Source: CAZMXI01 sp964570205
GTDB lineage: Bacteria > Planctomycetota > Phycisphaerae > Tepidisphaerales > Tepidisphaeraceae
NCBI GenBank assembly: GCA_964570205.1
Contig: CAZMXI010000088.1
Coordinates: 1 to 20,139 of the forward strand
DNA length: 20,139 nt
Direction of reading: 5' to 3'
Part shown: positions 7,398-15,341 of the stretch, piece after piece
Layout of the letters: every line of letters starts with the position of its first letter
Numbering within the stretch: the stretch's first letter is position 1
Program-made: the position numbers and the translations under genes
The notes under the pieces: generated by a model
Told to the model about the DNA's origin: nothing
Databases searched by the model: none
The model's input: the letters and a program-made list of their open reading frames with translations, nothing else

Positions 7398-9146
7398 ATG
7401 AACAGGCGAGTCAAATGGATGCTGTTGGCGGCTGTGGCTGCGGTTCCTTTGTTGTGGGGCGGACGCGCTGACGCACAGTACAGGATCGCCAATGACGGCC
7501 GGGCGCTGGATGCAAACCCTCGAAGAGACAGCGGCGGGTTCAACTCCGGCACCTACATGCAAGACTGGCAGTATCGTGGGTCGAGTTGGAACCTAGGGAA
7601 CATGGGCGTCACGGGCAATGTCACTGGCGGCCGGGAGTTCCGCGGCCCGGTGCCCTATAGCGACCCCCGTGCGTTCCGCGGTCCCGTTGCCGGCGAAGGC
7701 ACCGACCGCTTCCTGCGCTGGACCCGTGGACCAATGGCGCCTTACCAGCCGCAGCAATACAATTACGCCTCCCAGCCGTTTTACGGCCGTTCGCTTGCTT
7801 CACCTCCTCCGCCGGGGTTCCAGCAGCAGGGCTTTACGGGAACCTACACCCAATCGTCACCACGGGATCTGTCCGATACGCAACTCTCGCGACACATTTC
7901 ACAACGCCCTGTGGACCGCATGATGCTCCAGGGCAACGTTCTCGATGCTCGCGCCGGCGAACCCGAAATCGGAGAAGTGACCGGACCGCGGGCAGCGATG
8001 TCGCCCACGGACCTGCGCCCTCGAAGCTGGGACTTCTCCGATCGCACGTTCGCCAATCCCTGGCTCACCAATCAGCCTGGAGGAATGGTTCGACCGTCAC
8101 TCGACTTCAGCACTATCCAGCGCATGCGTGATGAACTGAATCGGTCGGCGCTTGACGACGACGAACAGCCTCCCACGTCGCCTGGCCTGATTTCAGGCCG
8201 GCTGCCTCAGCCCTTCGATGCGCCCGAGACCGGGCCTCTGCGCACACAACTAAACCGCAATCCGCTGACCAACGAGATCGGCCAGCAGCAAAGCTATAAG
8301 AGCATCGCCCCGCCCAGCCAGCAGAGCACACAATACGCCGAACTGGAGCGGCGGCTGCACCGCTATTACATCGAGCGGGCACAGGGGGATGCGGCCGGCA
8401 ACAAGTCCCTGCTCGATCAGCTTGAGCGTCCACAGGGCTCCAACCGGCTACCGGGCGCCAAGCCCGACGACCAACCTGGCGTGAAGCAGCCCGGCGCTTC
8501 CCTGTTCCCTCCGGGCCCGGCACTCGGTCCCGGTTCCGCCGTGGCGACGCCGAAGGCCGACGTGCCTGATTACGCCAGGATCGGGCAGGAACTTGCTCGC
8601 CAGCCTGCCACCCATCCCGTTGACAAGCCGCAACCCACACAGGTCAAGTCGCTCGCCACCGGGGTCAAGGCGCAGGACCTCGCCAATGTGCTGGTCACGG
8701 CCGAGACCCTCATGAAGGAAGGCAAGTTCTCCTCCGCCATCAGCGAATATGAAGCCGCCGGGCAGGTAGCCCCGAACAACAGACTGGTACTGCTTGGACA
8801 GGCGAATGCCGAGCTCGGAGCGGGCTACTACGCCCGCGCTGAGGAGCACCTGCGACACGCTCTCTCGACCGACCCGGCCCTCGCACTCGCCCAGTTCGAC
8901 CTGAAGGGCATGATCGGTCAACAGCGGCTCGAGACGGTCGTCAAGGAGATCAAGGCCACCGCTGCCAAGCAGGAGGACGATGCCGGCCTGGTGCTCCTGC
9001 TGGCCTATATCGCCTACAACACCCAGAATGAGGAACTGGCCGGCGTTTATCTCGATCTGGCCGAGAAGCGATCCGAAGGCAATGACCCTCTTTTCCGCCT
9101 GCTCCGCATGCACTGGAAACTGCCCGGCGACCTGAAACAGAAATAG
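7398..9146 (+). CDS. secreted Q/P-rich protein with C-terminal TPR repeats
   Basis: A 582-residue protein with a clear signal peptide (MNRRVKWMLLAAVAAVPLLW ... ADA, cleavage near residue 26) and a low-complexity N-terminal two thirds rich in Gln, Pro, Arg and Gly. From about residue 420 the sequence becomes helical and fits TPR-type repeats: VLVTAETLMKEGKFSSAISE, then a second unit at ANAELGAGYYARAEEHLRHA. A third helical pair near the end contains LLLAYIAYNTQNEELAGVYL. TPR repeats normally mediate protein contacts, so a periplasmic or surface scaffold is a fair guess. Proteins opening with YRIANDGRALDANPR-like sequence remind me of planctomycete secreted proteins of unknown function. ATG 7398 has a good GAGGTGG upstream. 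Hairpins downstream at 9175-9281 may end its transcript. Confidence 0.8.
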   Translation: MNRRVKWMLLAAVAAVPLLWGGRADAQYRIANDGRALDANPRRDSGGFNSGTYMQDWQYRGSSWNLGNMGVTGNVTGGREFRGPVPYSDPRAFRGPVAGEGTDRFLRWTRGPMAPYQPQQYNYASQPFYGRSLASPPPPGFQQQGFTGTYTQSSPRDLSDTQLSRHISQRPVDRMMLQGNVLDARAGEPEIGEVTGPRAAMSPTDLRPRSWDFSDRTFANPWLTNQPGGMVRPSLDFSTIQRMRDELNRSALDDDEQPPTSPGLISGRLPQPFDAPETGPLRTQLNRNPLTNEIGQQQSYKSIAPPSQQSTQYAELERRLHRYYIERAQGDAAGNKSLLDQLERPQGSNRLPGAKPDDQPGVKQPGASLFPPGPALGPGSAVATPKADVPDYARIGQELARQPATHPVDKPQPTQVKSLATGVKAQDLANVLVTAETLMKEGKFSSAISEYEAAGQVAPNNRLVLLGQANAELGAGYYARAEEHLRHALSTDPALALAQFDLKGMIGQQRLETVVKEIKATAAKQEDDAGLVLLLAYIAYNTQNEELAGVYLDLAEKRSEGNDPLFRLLRMHWKLPGDLKQK

Positions 9147-9174
9147 CACCCCCAATAGGGATCAGAGAACGCTG

Positions 9175-9204
9175 CGCCGATGGCTGTTGCCGCCATCGGC
9201 GTTT
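9175..9204 (+). terminator. probable terminator of the TPR protein gene
   Basis: A perfect 10-bp stem (CGCCGATGGC with GCCATCGGCG) and seven-base loop lies 28 bases after the stop codon. It is followed only by TTTCTG, so the U-tract is short; a second small hairpin (9205-9219) follows at once. Confidence 0.5.
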
Positions 9205-9248
9205 CTGTCGCCGCGACAGCTCGCGGCCGGTTACCGTCTGCCAACGCA

Positions 9249-9281
9249 GACCCGGCCGGGTGGTAAACACCCGGCCGGGTC
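9249..9281. repeat. 14-bp perfect inverted repeat with palindromic arms
   Basis: GACCCGGCCGGGTG (9249-9262) pairs perfectly with CACCCGGCCGGGTC (9268-9281) around a GTAAA loop. Each arm contains the 12-bp palindrome ACCCGGCCGGGT, so the site could be two protein-binding sites in tandem, a very stable hairpin on either strand, or a cruciform. No U-tract follows on either strand. Confidence 0.7.
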
Positions 9282-9293
9282 GCAAACTACAAG

Positions 9294-9347
9294 TGTCGGG
9301 GGTTGAAGAAGGAGGGGGGGAACCTTCTTCGGGGAATACCCCCGACA
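9294..9347. repeat. two-tier stem-loop with G-rich/C-rich loop
   Basis: The outer stem is TGTCGGGGGT (9294-9303) with ACCCCCGACA (9338-9347). The inner stem is GAAGAAGG (9305-9312) with CCTTCTTC (9323-9330). The terminal loop is AGGGGGGGAA on the plus strand, and GGGGAAT forms an internal bulge. The many G-runs could also form a quadruplex on the plus strand. Seven A residues follow on the plus strand, so it is not a plus-strand terminator. Confidence 0.65.
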
Positions 9348-9380
9348 AAAAAAGCCCTAACGCCTATTCAGCGACCGGGC
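9347..9380 (-). terminator. minus-strand terminator of the candidate small RNA
   Basis: On the minus strand GCCC...GGGC and an inner CGC/GCG with a seven-base loop form a bulged hairpin, followed directly by seven T residues (A at 9347-9353 on the plus strand). The stem is short but the T-tract is strong. Confidence 0.42.
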
Positions 9381-9438
9381 CCTCATCAACTTGTTAAAGC
9401 CTTTAACCCAAGCAGGCAAAGGCCTCGCACATCTGACT
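9347..9438 (-). ncRNA. candidate small RNA of about 92 nt
   Basis: A consensus-like promoter (9445-9472) points into this stretch, and a hairpin with a seven-T tract (minus strand) closes it, predicting an RNA of about 92 nt. The RNA could fold a GCCTTT/AAAGGC or GTTAAAG/CTTTAAC stem in its 5' half, and it contains no convincing ORF. It does not match my memory of 4.5S, 6S, tmRNA or RNase P RNA. It could instead be the 3' end of a nuoC transcript. The call rests only on the promoter and terminator. Confidence 0.33.
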
Positions 9439-9444
9439 TAGTCA

Positions 9445-9472
9445 ATCATACAGGCGTAGGTGCGGGAGTCAA
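9445..9472 (-). promoter_or_regulatory. sigma-70-like promoter downstream of nuoC
   Basis: The minus strand reads TTGACT, 16 bases, TATGAT (five of six matches to each hexamer). The start point would be near 9438, inside the TGACTTAGTCA palindrome (9434-9444), which could be an operator. It lies beyond the nuoC stop and faces away from any protein gene. Confidence 0.5.
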
Positions 9473-9512
9473 GACCGCACACGTGTTTTTTGCTTTCGGC
9501 ACCGCGTTGCCA

Positions 9513-10028
9513 TCACTTTGGGTAGTCCGGCTTCTGCTGCCAGTCCAGCTCCACACTCGCGGGGATGCCGTGGTACTCCCGTGGGTACACGTAGTCCTTC
9601 CGTAGCGGATAGCCAACCCAGTCCTCGGCCATCAGAATCCGCCTGAGGTCCGGGTGACCATCGAACACAATCCCGAACATGTCGAACGCTTCGCGCTCGT
9701 GCCAGTCAGCGATGCGCCACAGGTCGCTCACTGTGGGCACATGCGCATCGGTTCGCGTGCAATACACCTTCACAGCGAACGTGTGACCGTGCTCGTGGCT
9801 CCACAGGTCGTACACCACGCACATCTTGTCGTCCGCCACAAAGTCCACACCCGACAGATTCGCCAGCCAGTCGAACCGCATGGCCGGATCGTGATAGAGA
9901 TACTCGGCCACCCCCCGCCAGTTCGCCGCATCAACGTGGATGCGCGGGTGCTTGTCTTCGGCGAACGCCGCCACGATCTTGTTGCCGAACTTCTCGCGGA
10001 GAACCTGGACGATCTGCTGCGGTGTCAT
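9513..10028 (-). CDS. nuoC: NADH-quinone oxidoreductase subunit C (30 kDa type)
   Basis: NuoC is a peripheral-arm subunit of respiratory complex I, bound to NuoD and the membrane domain. The family signature is complete: WHEREAFDMFGIVFDGHPDL then RRILMAEDWVGYPLRKDY, preceded by RFDWLANLSGVDF and VVYDLWSHEHG. Length is about 171 aa, normal for an unfused NuoC. I chose ATG 10028; an in-frame TTG at 10037 would overlap the -10 box. A good promoter (10037-10065) predicts transcription starting one or two bases before this ATG, and no ribosome site is present, so the mRNA is probably leaderless. No other nuo gene is in the window, so the gene seems to stand alone. Its upstream neighbour, sppA, is divergent. 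Confidence 0.94.
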   Translation of the reverse strand: MTPQQIVQVLREKFGNKIVAAFAEDKHPRIHVDAANWRGVAEYLYHDPAMRFDWLANLSGVDFVADDKMCVVYDLWSHEHGHTFAVKVYCTRTDAHVPTVSDLWRIADWHEREAFDMFGIVFDGHPDLRRILMAEDWVGYPLRKDYVYPREYHGIPASVELDWQQKPDYPK

Positions 10029-10036
10029 GTCGGCCA

Positions 10037-10065
10037 AGTATAGGGCGAGTTATCCACCATTTGAA
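10037..10065 (-). promoter_or_regulatory. nuoC promoter predicting a leaderless mRNA
   Basis: The minus strand reads TTCAAA (10060-10065), exactly 17 bases, then TATACT (10037-10042). Transcription would begin near 10029-10030, directly at the nuoC ATG (10028). The spacing is ideal and the -10 matches five of six. Confidence 0.55.
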
Positions 10066-10150
10066 GCCTCGCGCCCTGCTCGTGAGTGGCGCAGGCGGCA
10101 ATATCGACAATTCGCTGCCGTTGCGCGCGTCAGCCCGCCTTTCGTTCGGT

Positions 10151-10156
10151 TATAAT
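10151..10156 (+). promoter_or_regulatory. -10 box of the sppA promoter
   Basis: A perfect TATAAT, 65 bases before the preferred sppA start and divergent from the nuoC promoter. The -35 region at 10128-10133 is weak; TTGCGC at 10121 is too far upstream. An inference. Confidence 0.42.
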
Positions 10157-10220
10157 TGACCGGCATGCAGCGCATCGCGGGATGCGGGGCATCGGGCTGT
10201 CTCTTCGGACGAGAACGCAT

Positions 10221-11390
10221 ATGGTCAACGAACCACCGACCGGCCAGGGTTCCCATCAGTCTCAGGGCGGTTTCTCTCCCCCGCCGCAACCGAACGGGCA
10301 AGTGCCGCCGCCGCCCGGGTGGAAATCGCAGCAGCCAGCCGGCCCGCCGCCTCTGGGTCCGCTGGCGCCCCCGCCGATGTATCCACCTCCTATGGGTTGG
10401 TATCCGCCGCCCCCCCGCCGTAGCGTTCTGCGCGGCATGTTCCGGTCGCTGATGGTTGTTGTGCTGGTCATCTCGCTGCTGATGAACTTCTACTTCCTGG
10501 GTTCTGGTGCATCGAGCAGCGCCGATAGCTACGTGGAGCAGGTGCTGCAGGCTGGCGCATCAGACCAGAAGATCGCCGTCGTGCCGATCGAAGGGCCGAT
10601 CGTCGACGCCACCGCCGAGCAGGTCTGCGCCTGGCTCGACGCCATCGAGAGGGACGACGATTACAAGGCCTTAGTGATTGAGGTAGATACCCCCGGTGGC
10701 ACGATTACGCCCAGCGATCGCATCCATGACCGGATCGCGCGTCTGAAAGCATCGCGCCGCATTCCTGTAATCGTGACGATGGGGGGAATGGCAACCAGTG
10801 GCGGTTATTACGTCGCCTGCGGCGCGGATCGCATCTTCGCCCAGCCGACCACGATGACCGGCAGCATCGGCGTGCTGGCGATGCGGTACAACCTCGCTGA
10901 ACTGGGTAAGAAGATTGGCGTCACCGAGACCACGATCACCTCCCCGCCGGGCAGCATGAAGAATGCCGGTTCGATGCTCAAGCCTGAAGACCCCAAGGAG
11001 CGGGAGTACTTCCAGGGACTGGTCGATGCGGCTTACAACCGGTTCACTAGCGTTGTGACCAGCAGCCGGGGAATGCTGCTGAAGGTGCCGATTTCGCAGG
11101 TGGCGGATGGCCGGGCGTTTACGGCCGAGCAGTCGCTGGCCTTCGGGCTGATCGACGAGATCGGATACCCGGAGGCGGCATACACGTATGCCGCACGGAA
11201 CGCGGGCTTGAGCAAGCCGAAGGTGGTGCGGCTTCACCGCCAGGCGACGCTGCGTGATCTGCTGATGGCAAGGAGCAACCTGCCGGAGATAACCGGCCAG
11301 CCCGGGATGAACCTCAATGTGCGAATCGACTCGGCCATGCTGCACGAGCTGACCTCGGCGAAGATCATGTACTTGTGGAAGGGGCAGTAG
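10221..11390 (+). CDS. sppA: signal peptide peptidase SppA (S49), proline-rich N-terminal tail
   Basis: SppA is a membrane-bound Ser-Lys protease that degrades cleaved signal peptides. The enzyme is the short, single-domain form (389 aa). After a Pro/Gly/Gln-rich tail (residues 1-66, runs such as PPPPGW, APPPMYPPP and YPPPP) comes a membrane anchor at about 74-94. The protease domain follows: LVIEVDTPGGTITPS, then MGGMATSGGYYVACGADRI with the likely catalytic Ser193, then GSIGVLAMRYN, then GSMKNAG with the likely catalytic Lys247. The Ser-Lys spacing of 54 is close to the Bacillus SppA pair. GRAFTAEQSLAFGLIDEIG closes the family core. ATG 10221 was chosen as the first start giving this layout; its ribosome site is weak. 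Divergent from nuoC. Confidence 0.93.
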   Translation: MVNEPPTGQGSHQSQGGFSPPPQPNGQVPPPPGWKSQQPAGPPPLGPLAPPPMYPPPMGWYPPPPRRSVLRGMFRSLMVVVLVISLLMNFYFLGSGASSSADSYVEQVLQAGASDQKIAVVPIEGPIVDATAEQVCAWLDAIERDDDYKALVIEVDTPGGTITPSDRIHDRIARLKASRRIPVIVTMGGMATSGGYYVACGADRIFAQPTTMTGSIGVLAMRYNLAELGKKIGVTETTITSPPGSMKNAGSMLKPEDPKEREYFQGLVDAAYNRFTSVVTSSRGMLLKVPISQVADGRAFTAEQSLAFGLIDEIGYPEAAYTYAARNAGLSKPKVVRLHRQATLRDLLMARSNLPEITGQPGMNLNVRIDSAMLHELTSAKIMYLWKGQ

Positions 11391-11449
11391 GAACCGGCCG
11401 TACCGTTTCGCAGCGACATCTGTTTCTTGATGCATGGAATACTGCGGGC

Positions 11450-11587
11450 ATGGACGCAGACCACACGCGCACAGACGCCGCCATTGCGTCCGCCTGCCCC
11501 GGTTGCGCGGGTCATGACAGACCCTTTGCACAAGAGAACCAACACCTCGCCCAACTGCGAGTGAGCACCGAGAAACTCGAAGAATAA
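11450..11587 (+). pseudogene. N-terminal fragment of an IS66-like transposase
   Basis: A 45-codon frame contains CPGC followed by AQENQHLAQLRVSTEKLEE, resembling the leading zinc-finger and coiled-coil region of IS66-type transposases. The pattern continues in the same frame beyond a TAA stop (11585-11587) as SPFSKAPPK, close to the family's APFSKG.P block. So this is the first 60-70 residues of a transposase, with an internal stop and no catalytic domain. No IS66 TnpA or TnpB partner and no terminal repeats are visible. Confidence 0.5.
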
Positions 11588-11605
11588 CTCGCGGTCGCAT
11601 CCCGC

Positions 11606-11764
11606 ATGGCGAGGTGCCATGCCTCCCCCTTCTCCAAGGCCCCGCCCAAGCTGATTATCCACCTTATCGGCAATTCGCTCGGGGTCATCCTGCCGCAGGA
11701 GGTGATCGGGAAGCTCACCGTCGGAGAGGGAGGCAGCATCACGCTCACAGATGGGCCGGATTAG
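11606..11764 (+). pseudogene. AbrB/MazE-type antitoxin fragment fused to the transposase remnant
   Basis: From ATG 11606 a 52-codon frame begins with the transposase-like SPFSKAPPK. It then turns into KLIIHLIGNSLGVILPQEVI and LTVGEGGSITLTDGPD, a textbook swapped-hairpin AbrB/MazE DNA-binding domain. It stops where such antitoxins normally continue with the toxin-binding tail. No toxin gene (PIN, PemK or Doc type) follows; the IS256 fragment begins at once. It is best read as a broken antitoxin joined to unrelated mobile DNA. The short frame itself is intact, so a small DNA-binding peptide cannot be excluded. Confidence 0.55.
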
Positions 11765-12624
11765 ATTCGGGCAGACGATACCGCTGGGCCGCAGCACGGT
11801 CAGCCAGGTGACGGAGGTTCCCTGGGAGGAGTACCAGGCCTATACCAAGAGCGATCTTTCCGGCTTCGACGTGGTGTACCTGTTCTGCGATGCGGTGCAC
11901 GAGAGCCTGCGGCATCAGGCCAACTGCAAGCAGGCGATCCTGATGAGCTGGGGGATTCTGTCAGACGGCTCGAAGGTTCTCCTGGACATGAGCTTGGGCA
12001 ATAAGGAGAGCCAGAGCAGTTGGCTCGAGCATTTACGCTCGCTGGTGAGCCGGGGCCTGCCGTCTCCGCTTACGGTGACCAGCGACGGGGCTCCGGGGCT
12101 GATCGCGGCCATCGAGGCGATGTGGCCGGAGAGCGAGCAAGTTCGCTGCTGGTTCCGCAAGATGCAGAATGTGCTGGAGAAGGTGCCGGAGGAGATGCAC
12201 GATGTGATCAAGCGGCTGCTGCGGGACGTGCGGGATGCGCCGGACTACGAGACGGGCAAGGCGTGTGCGGTGAAGCTGATCAAGGAGCACGAAAAGCGAC
12301 TGCCCAGCGCGATGGCCTGCCTGGCCGACGACCTGGAAGGCAAGTTTGGCGCACCTGAAGCTGCCGAGTCTGCATCAGAAATCGGTGCGGACGATGAATC
12401 TGGCCGAACGCGGCTTTGAGGAGGAGCCTCGGCGGGCGAACGTGATTCCCAGGTTCCGCACGGAGCAAGAGTGCCTCAAGCTGGTTCTTGGCACCCTGTG
12501 GCGTGCCAGCGAGCGATGGAGAAAGGTGAAGTTCACGGCAATGGAGACCAAGCAGTTGGAAGCCTACATCCGGGTGCGTCAGGCCCTGGGAAAGAACGTG
12601 CGAGATGTTGCGTTCGCCGCGTAA
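11751..12624 (+). pseudogene. IS256-family transposase, 5'-truncated and frameshifted
   Basis: The frame from about 11764 shows the RSTVSQVTE helix, YLFCDAVHESLRHQA (first catalytic Asp), ILSDGSKVLLDMSLGNKES, TVTSDGAPGL (second Asp) and RCWFRKMQNVLEKVPEE. After DDLEGK the frame shifts. Removing one T from the TTT at 12345-12347 restores LAHLKLPSLHQKSVRT, MNLAERGFEEEPRRANVIPR (with the likely catalytic Glu) and LGTLWRASERWRKVKF. About the first 130 residues of the expected 400 are missing, replaced by the AbrB fragment. It cannot encode an active transposase, though parts could be supplied in trans. No terminal inverted repeats are evident. Confidence 0.88.
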
Positions 12625-13109
12625 GGCGGGCCGCTGAATCTACAGACAAGTTCGGACTGGACCGCGGCACCGTGTGCGGGGCAAGGGAGCCGGTGACCTG
12701 TTGGCGGTGGATAGCGCAAGCGGCCGTCAGGCAGATGGAATTCCCGCCTGTAGTTTCTTGGGTTGAAGGGGCCAATTCAGCATGACAGCCGATGCGTGGC
12801 TTGGGCGGGTCGTCGTCGGTCATGAGCTGAATGTAGGCTTGGAACGGCTCGTGGCGCAGGCCGCGACGTTGTCATTGCTGATGCCTGACGCACTGGAGTG
12901 TCTCCGGCTCTCCGGAGGCATTACAGGTGTTACCATTTGCCCATCTTCAACTCAAGGGCCGGTTTTGCTGTGGCTGGGGACCCTTATCTTCTTGCGTAAT
13001 CGCCGTCATCGGCCAAGATTAGATCTCAGCAGGTTTCTCGGGTGACACGGAGAGCTCACCCTGTAACACCGTAGAGAATCGGCGGACATCGCTTTCGGAG
13101 GAGAGAATC
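12625..13109. other. 485-base gene-poor stretch between the IS256 remnant and the PEP-CTERM gene
   Basis: Its left part is presumably the 3' flank of the IS256 remnant. An 87-codon frame (12782-13045) is open but lacks a ribosome site, and I see no homology. Its end (LLWLGTLIFLRNRRHRPR) looks a little like a membrane anchor with a basic tail, so a decayed PEP-CTERM-like gene is possible. The last 15 bases hold the strong ribosome site of the next gene. Confidence 0.5.
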
Positions 13110-13745
13110 ATGCGTTTGGGCTTCATCGGCGCATTGTGCGCAATCGGGATACTGGGCGGCTCGGTTCAGGCGGCGACGGTCACATACAGCGATAAGGCCG
13201 CGTTCCTGGCCGCCACCGGCGCAACCGGCGCTGGCCTTCCCAGTCTCAATCCGGGCGCTGTCGGCACCTCGTACACGCTGGGTGACCTGACGTTCAACGC
13301 GGCTAACACGATGTTCATCCAAGAATGGTCCGCCCGCCTCGCCGGCAGCGAACTGGCCATCAGTGGCTTTGAAGACCTGAACGTCTCGATCAGCAGCCCG
13401 ATCGAGCTGCTGGCCTTCGGCTTCGATTTCGTCGAGCCTCAGTTTGATCCCAACGTAAACGCCCCCTTTGTCGATTCCACTTTCTCAGTGACGCTCCTGT
13501 CCGGCAACGTCACCGTCGGCTCGATTGAGTTCAACGCGCCCAACGATCAGGCATACTTTGTCGGCATCCGCTCGACCGTGCCGTTCAATCGCGTCGAGAT
13601 CCGCGAGATCGCCGGCAACAACGAAAACGAGTTCTACGGCGACTTCTACACCGCCGCCGTTCCTCTGCCGTCGGCCGCATGGGCGGGAATGGCACTGATG
13701 GGCGTCATCGGCAGCGTGAGGGCCCTGCGCCGCCGACAGGCCTGA
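13110..13745 (+). CDS. PEP-CTERM sorting-domain protein
   Basis: A 211-residue exported protein. A signal peptide (MRLGFIGALCAIGILGGSVQA) precedes a beta-rich body with FLAATGATGAGLPSLNPGA, YTLGDLTFNAANTMFIQE and LLAFGFDFVEP, the kind of body often seen in PEP-CTERM proteins. Residues 184-211 form the tripartite sorting tail: VPLPSAAW motif, hydrophobic helix (AGMALMGVIGSVRAL) and basic end RRRQA. Such tails are processed by exosortase and tether proteins to the surface or extracellular matrix. The proline-second motif is VPLPS rather than the classic VPEPS, a variant I associate with planctomycetes. GGAGGAGAG just upstream makes ATG 13110 secure. No exosortase gene is in the window. A strong terminator follows at 13768. 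Confidence 0.87.
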   Translation: MRLGFIGALCAIGILGGSVQAATVTYSDKAAFLAATGATGAGLPSLNPGAVGTSYTLGDLTFNAANTMFIQEWSARLAGSELAISGFEDLNVSISSPIELLAFGFDFVEPQFDPNVNAPFVDSTFSVTLLSGNVTVGSIEFNAPNDQAYFVGIRSTVPFNRVEIREIAGNNENEFYGDFYTAAVPLPSAAWAGMALMGVIGSVRALRRRQA

Positions 13746-13767
13746 ACGAATGCACAGAGCATGCGCG

Positions 13768-13800
13768 AACGGCCCCGTTAATCCGGGGCCGTTCTTATTT
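13768..13800 (+). terminator. intrinsic terminator of the PEP-CTERM gene
   Basis: A perfect 10-bp stem (AACGGCCCCG at 13768-13777 with CGGGGCCGTT at 13784-13793) and a six-base loop is followed by CTTATTT. It lies 22 bases after the stop codon and separates the gene from convergent gatA. Confidence 0.78.
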
Positions 13801-13827
13801 CACCGCTGCTCTGCAGGAGTGAAGATT

Positions 13828-13846
13828 GGGCGGGGAGACCCCGCCC
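13828..13846. repeat. 8-bp GC hairpin abutting the gatA stop
   Basis: GGGCGGGG, AGA, CCCCGCCC: a perfect stem with a three-base loop, ending directly at the gatA TAG. It may help end gatA transcription, though no U-tract follows on the minus strand. The wording resembles short GC-palindromic dispersed repeats found in many GC-rich genomes. Confidence 0.5.
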
Positions 13847-15310
<1,464 letters not shown>

Positions 15311-15320
15311 AGGGCTGTGG

Positions 15321-15340
15321 ATGGATGGATGGATGGATGG
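15321..15340. repeat. (ATGG)5 tetranucleotide repeat in the gatC-gatA junction
   Basis: Five perfect ATGG units, read as CCAT on the coding strand, preceded by a partial unit (TGG at 15318-15320). The tract lies between the gatC stop (15342) and the gatA ATG (15310). Such tracts slip easily during replication. Confidence 0.9.
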
Positions 15341-15341
15341 T

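Larger units (their letters stand above)
9147..9512. other. 366-base gene-free region rich in hairpins
   Basis: No supportable protein gene lies here, between the ends of the TPR gene (+) and nuoC (-). It holds four perfect or near-perfect hairpins (9175-9201, 9205-9219, 9249-9281, 9294-9347), a GTTAAAG/CTTTAAC inverted repeat (9393-9407), a TGACTTAGTCA palindrome (9434-9444), and a minus-strand promoter with a downstream terminator. These are listed separately. Confidence 0.8.

Noticed and set aside
9294..9347. Intrinsic terminator for the TPR gene
   Set aside because: On the plus strand it is followed by As, not Ts.
9460..9491. Plus-strand terminator (GTGCGG/CCGCAC hairpin then six Ts)
   Set aside because: The T-run is five bases away from the stem and no plus-strand transcript is expected here; the same bases hold the -35 of the minus-strand promoter.
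10671..11600. 309-codon minus-strand frame antisense to sppA
   Set aside because: Shadow frame; the catalytic motifs of SppA are on the plus strand.
11606..11764. Functional toxin-antitoxin pair
   Set aside because: The antitoxin lacks its toxin-binding tail and no toxin gene follows.
12782..13045. 87-codon frame as a protein gene
   Set aside because: No ribosome site, no recognisable domain; only a faint resemblance to a membrane anchor with a basic tail.
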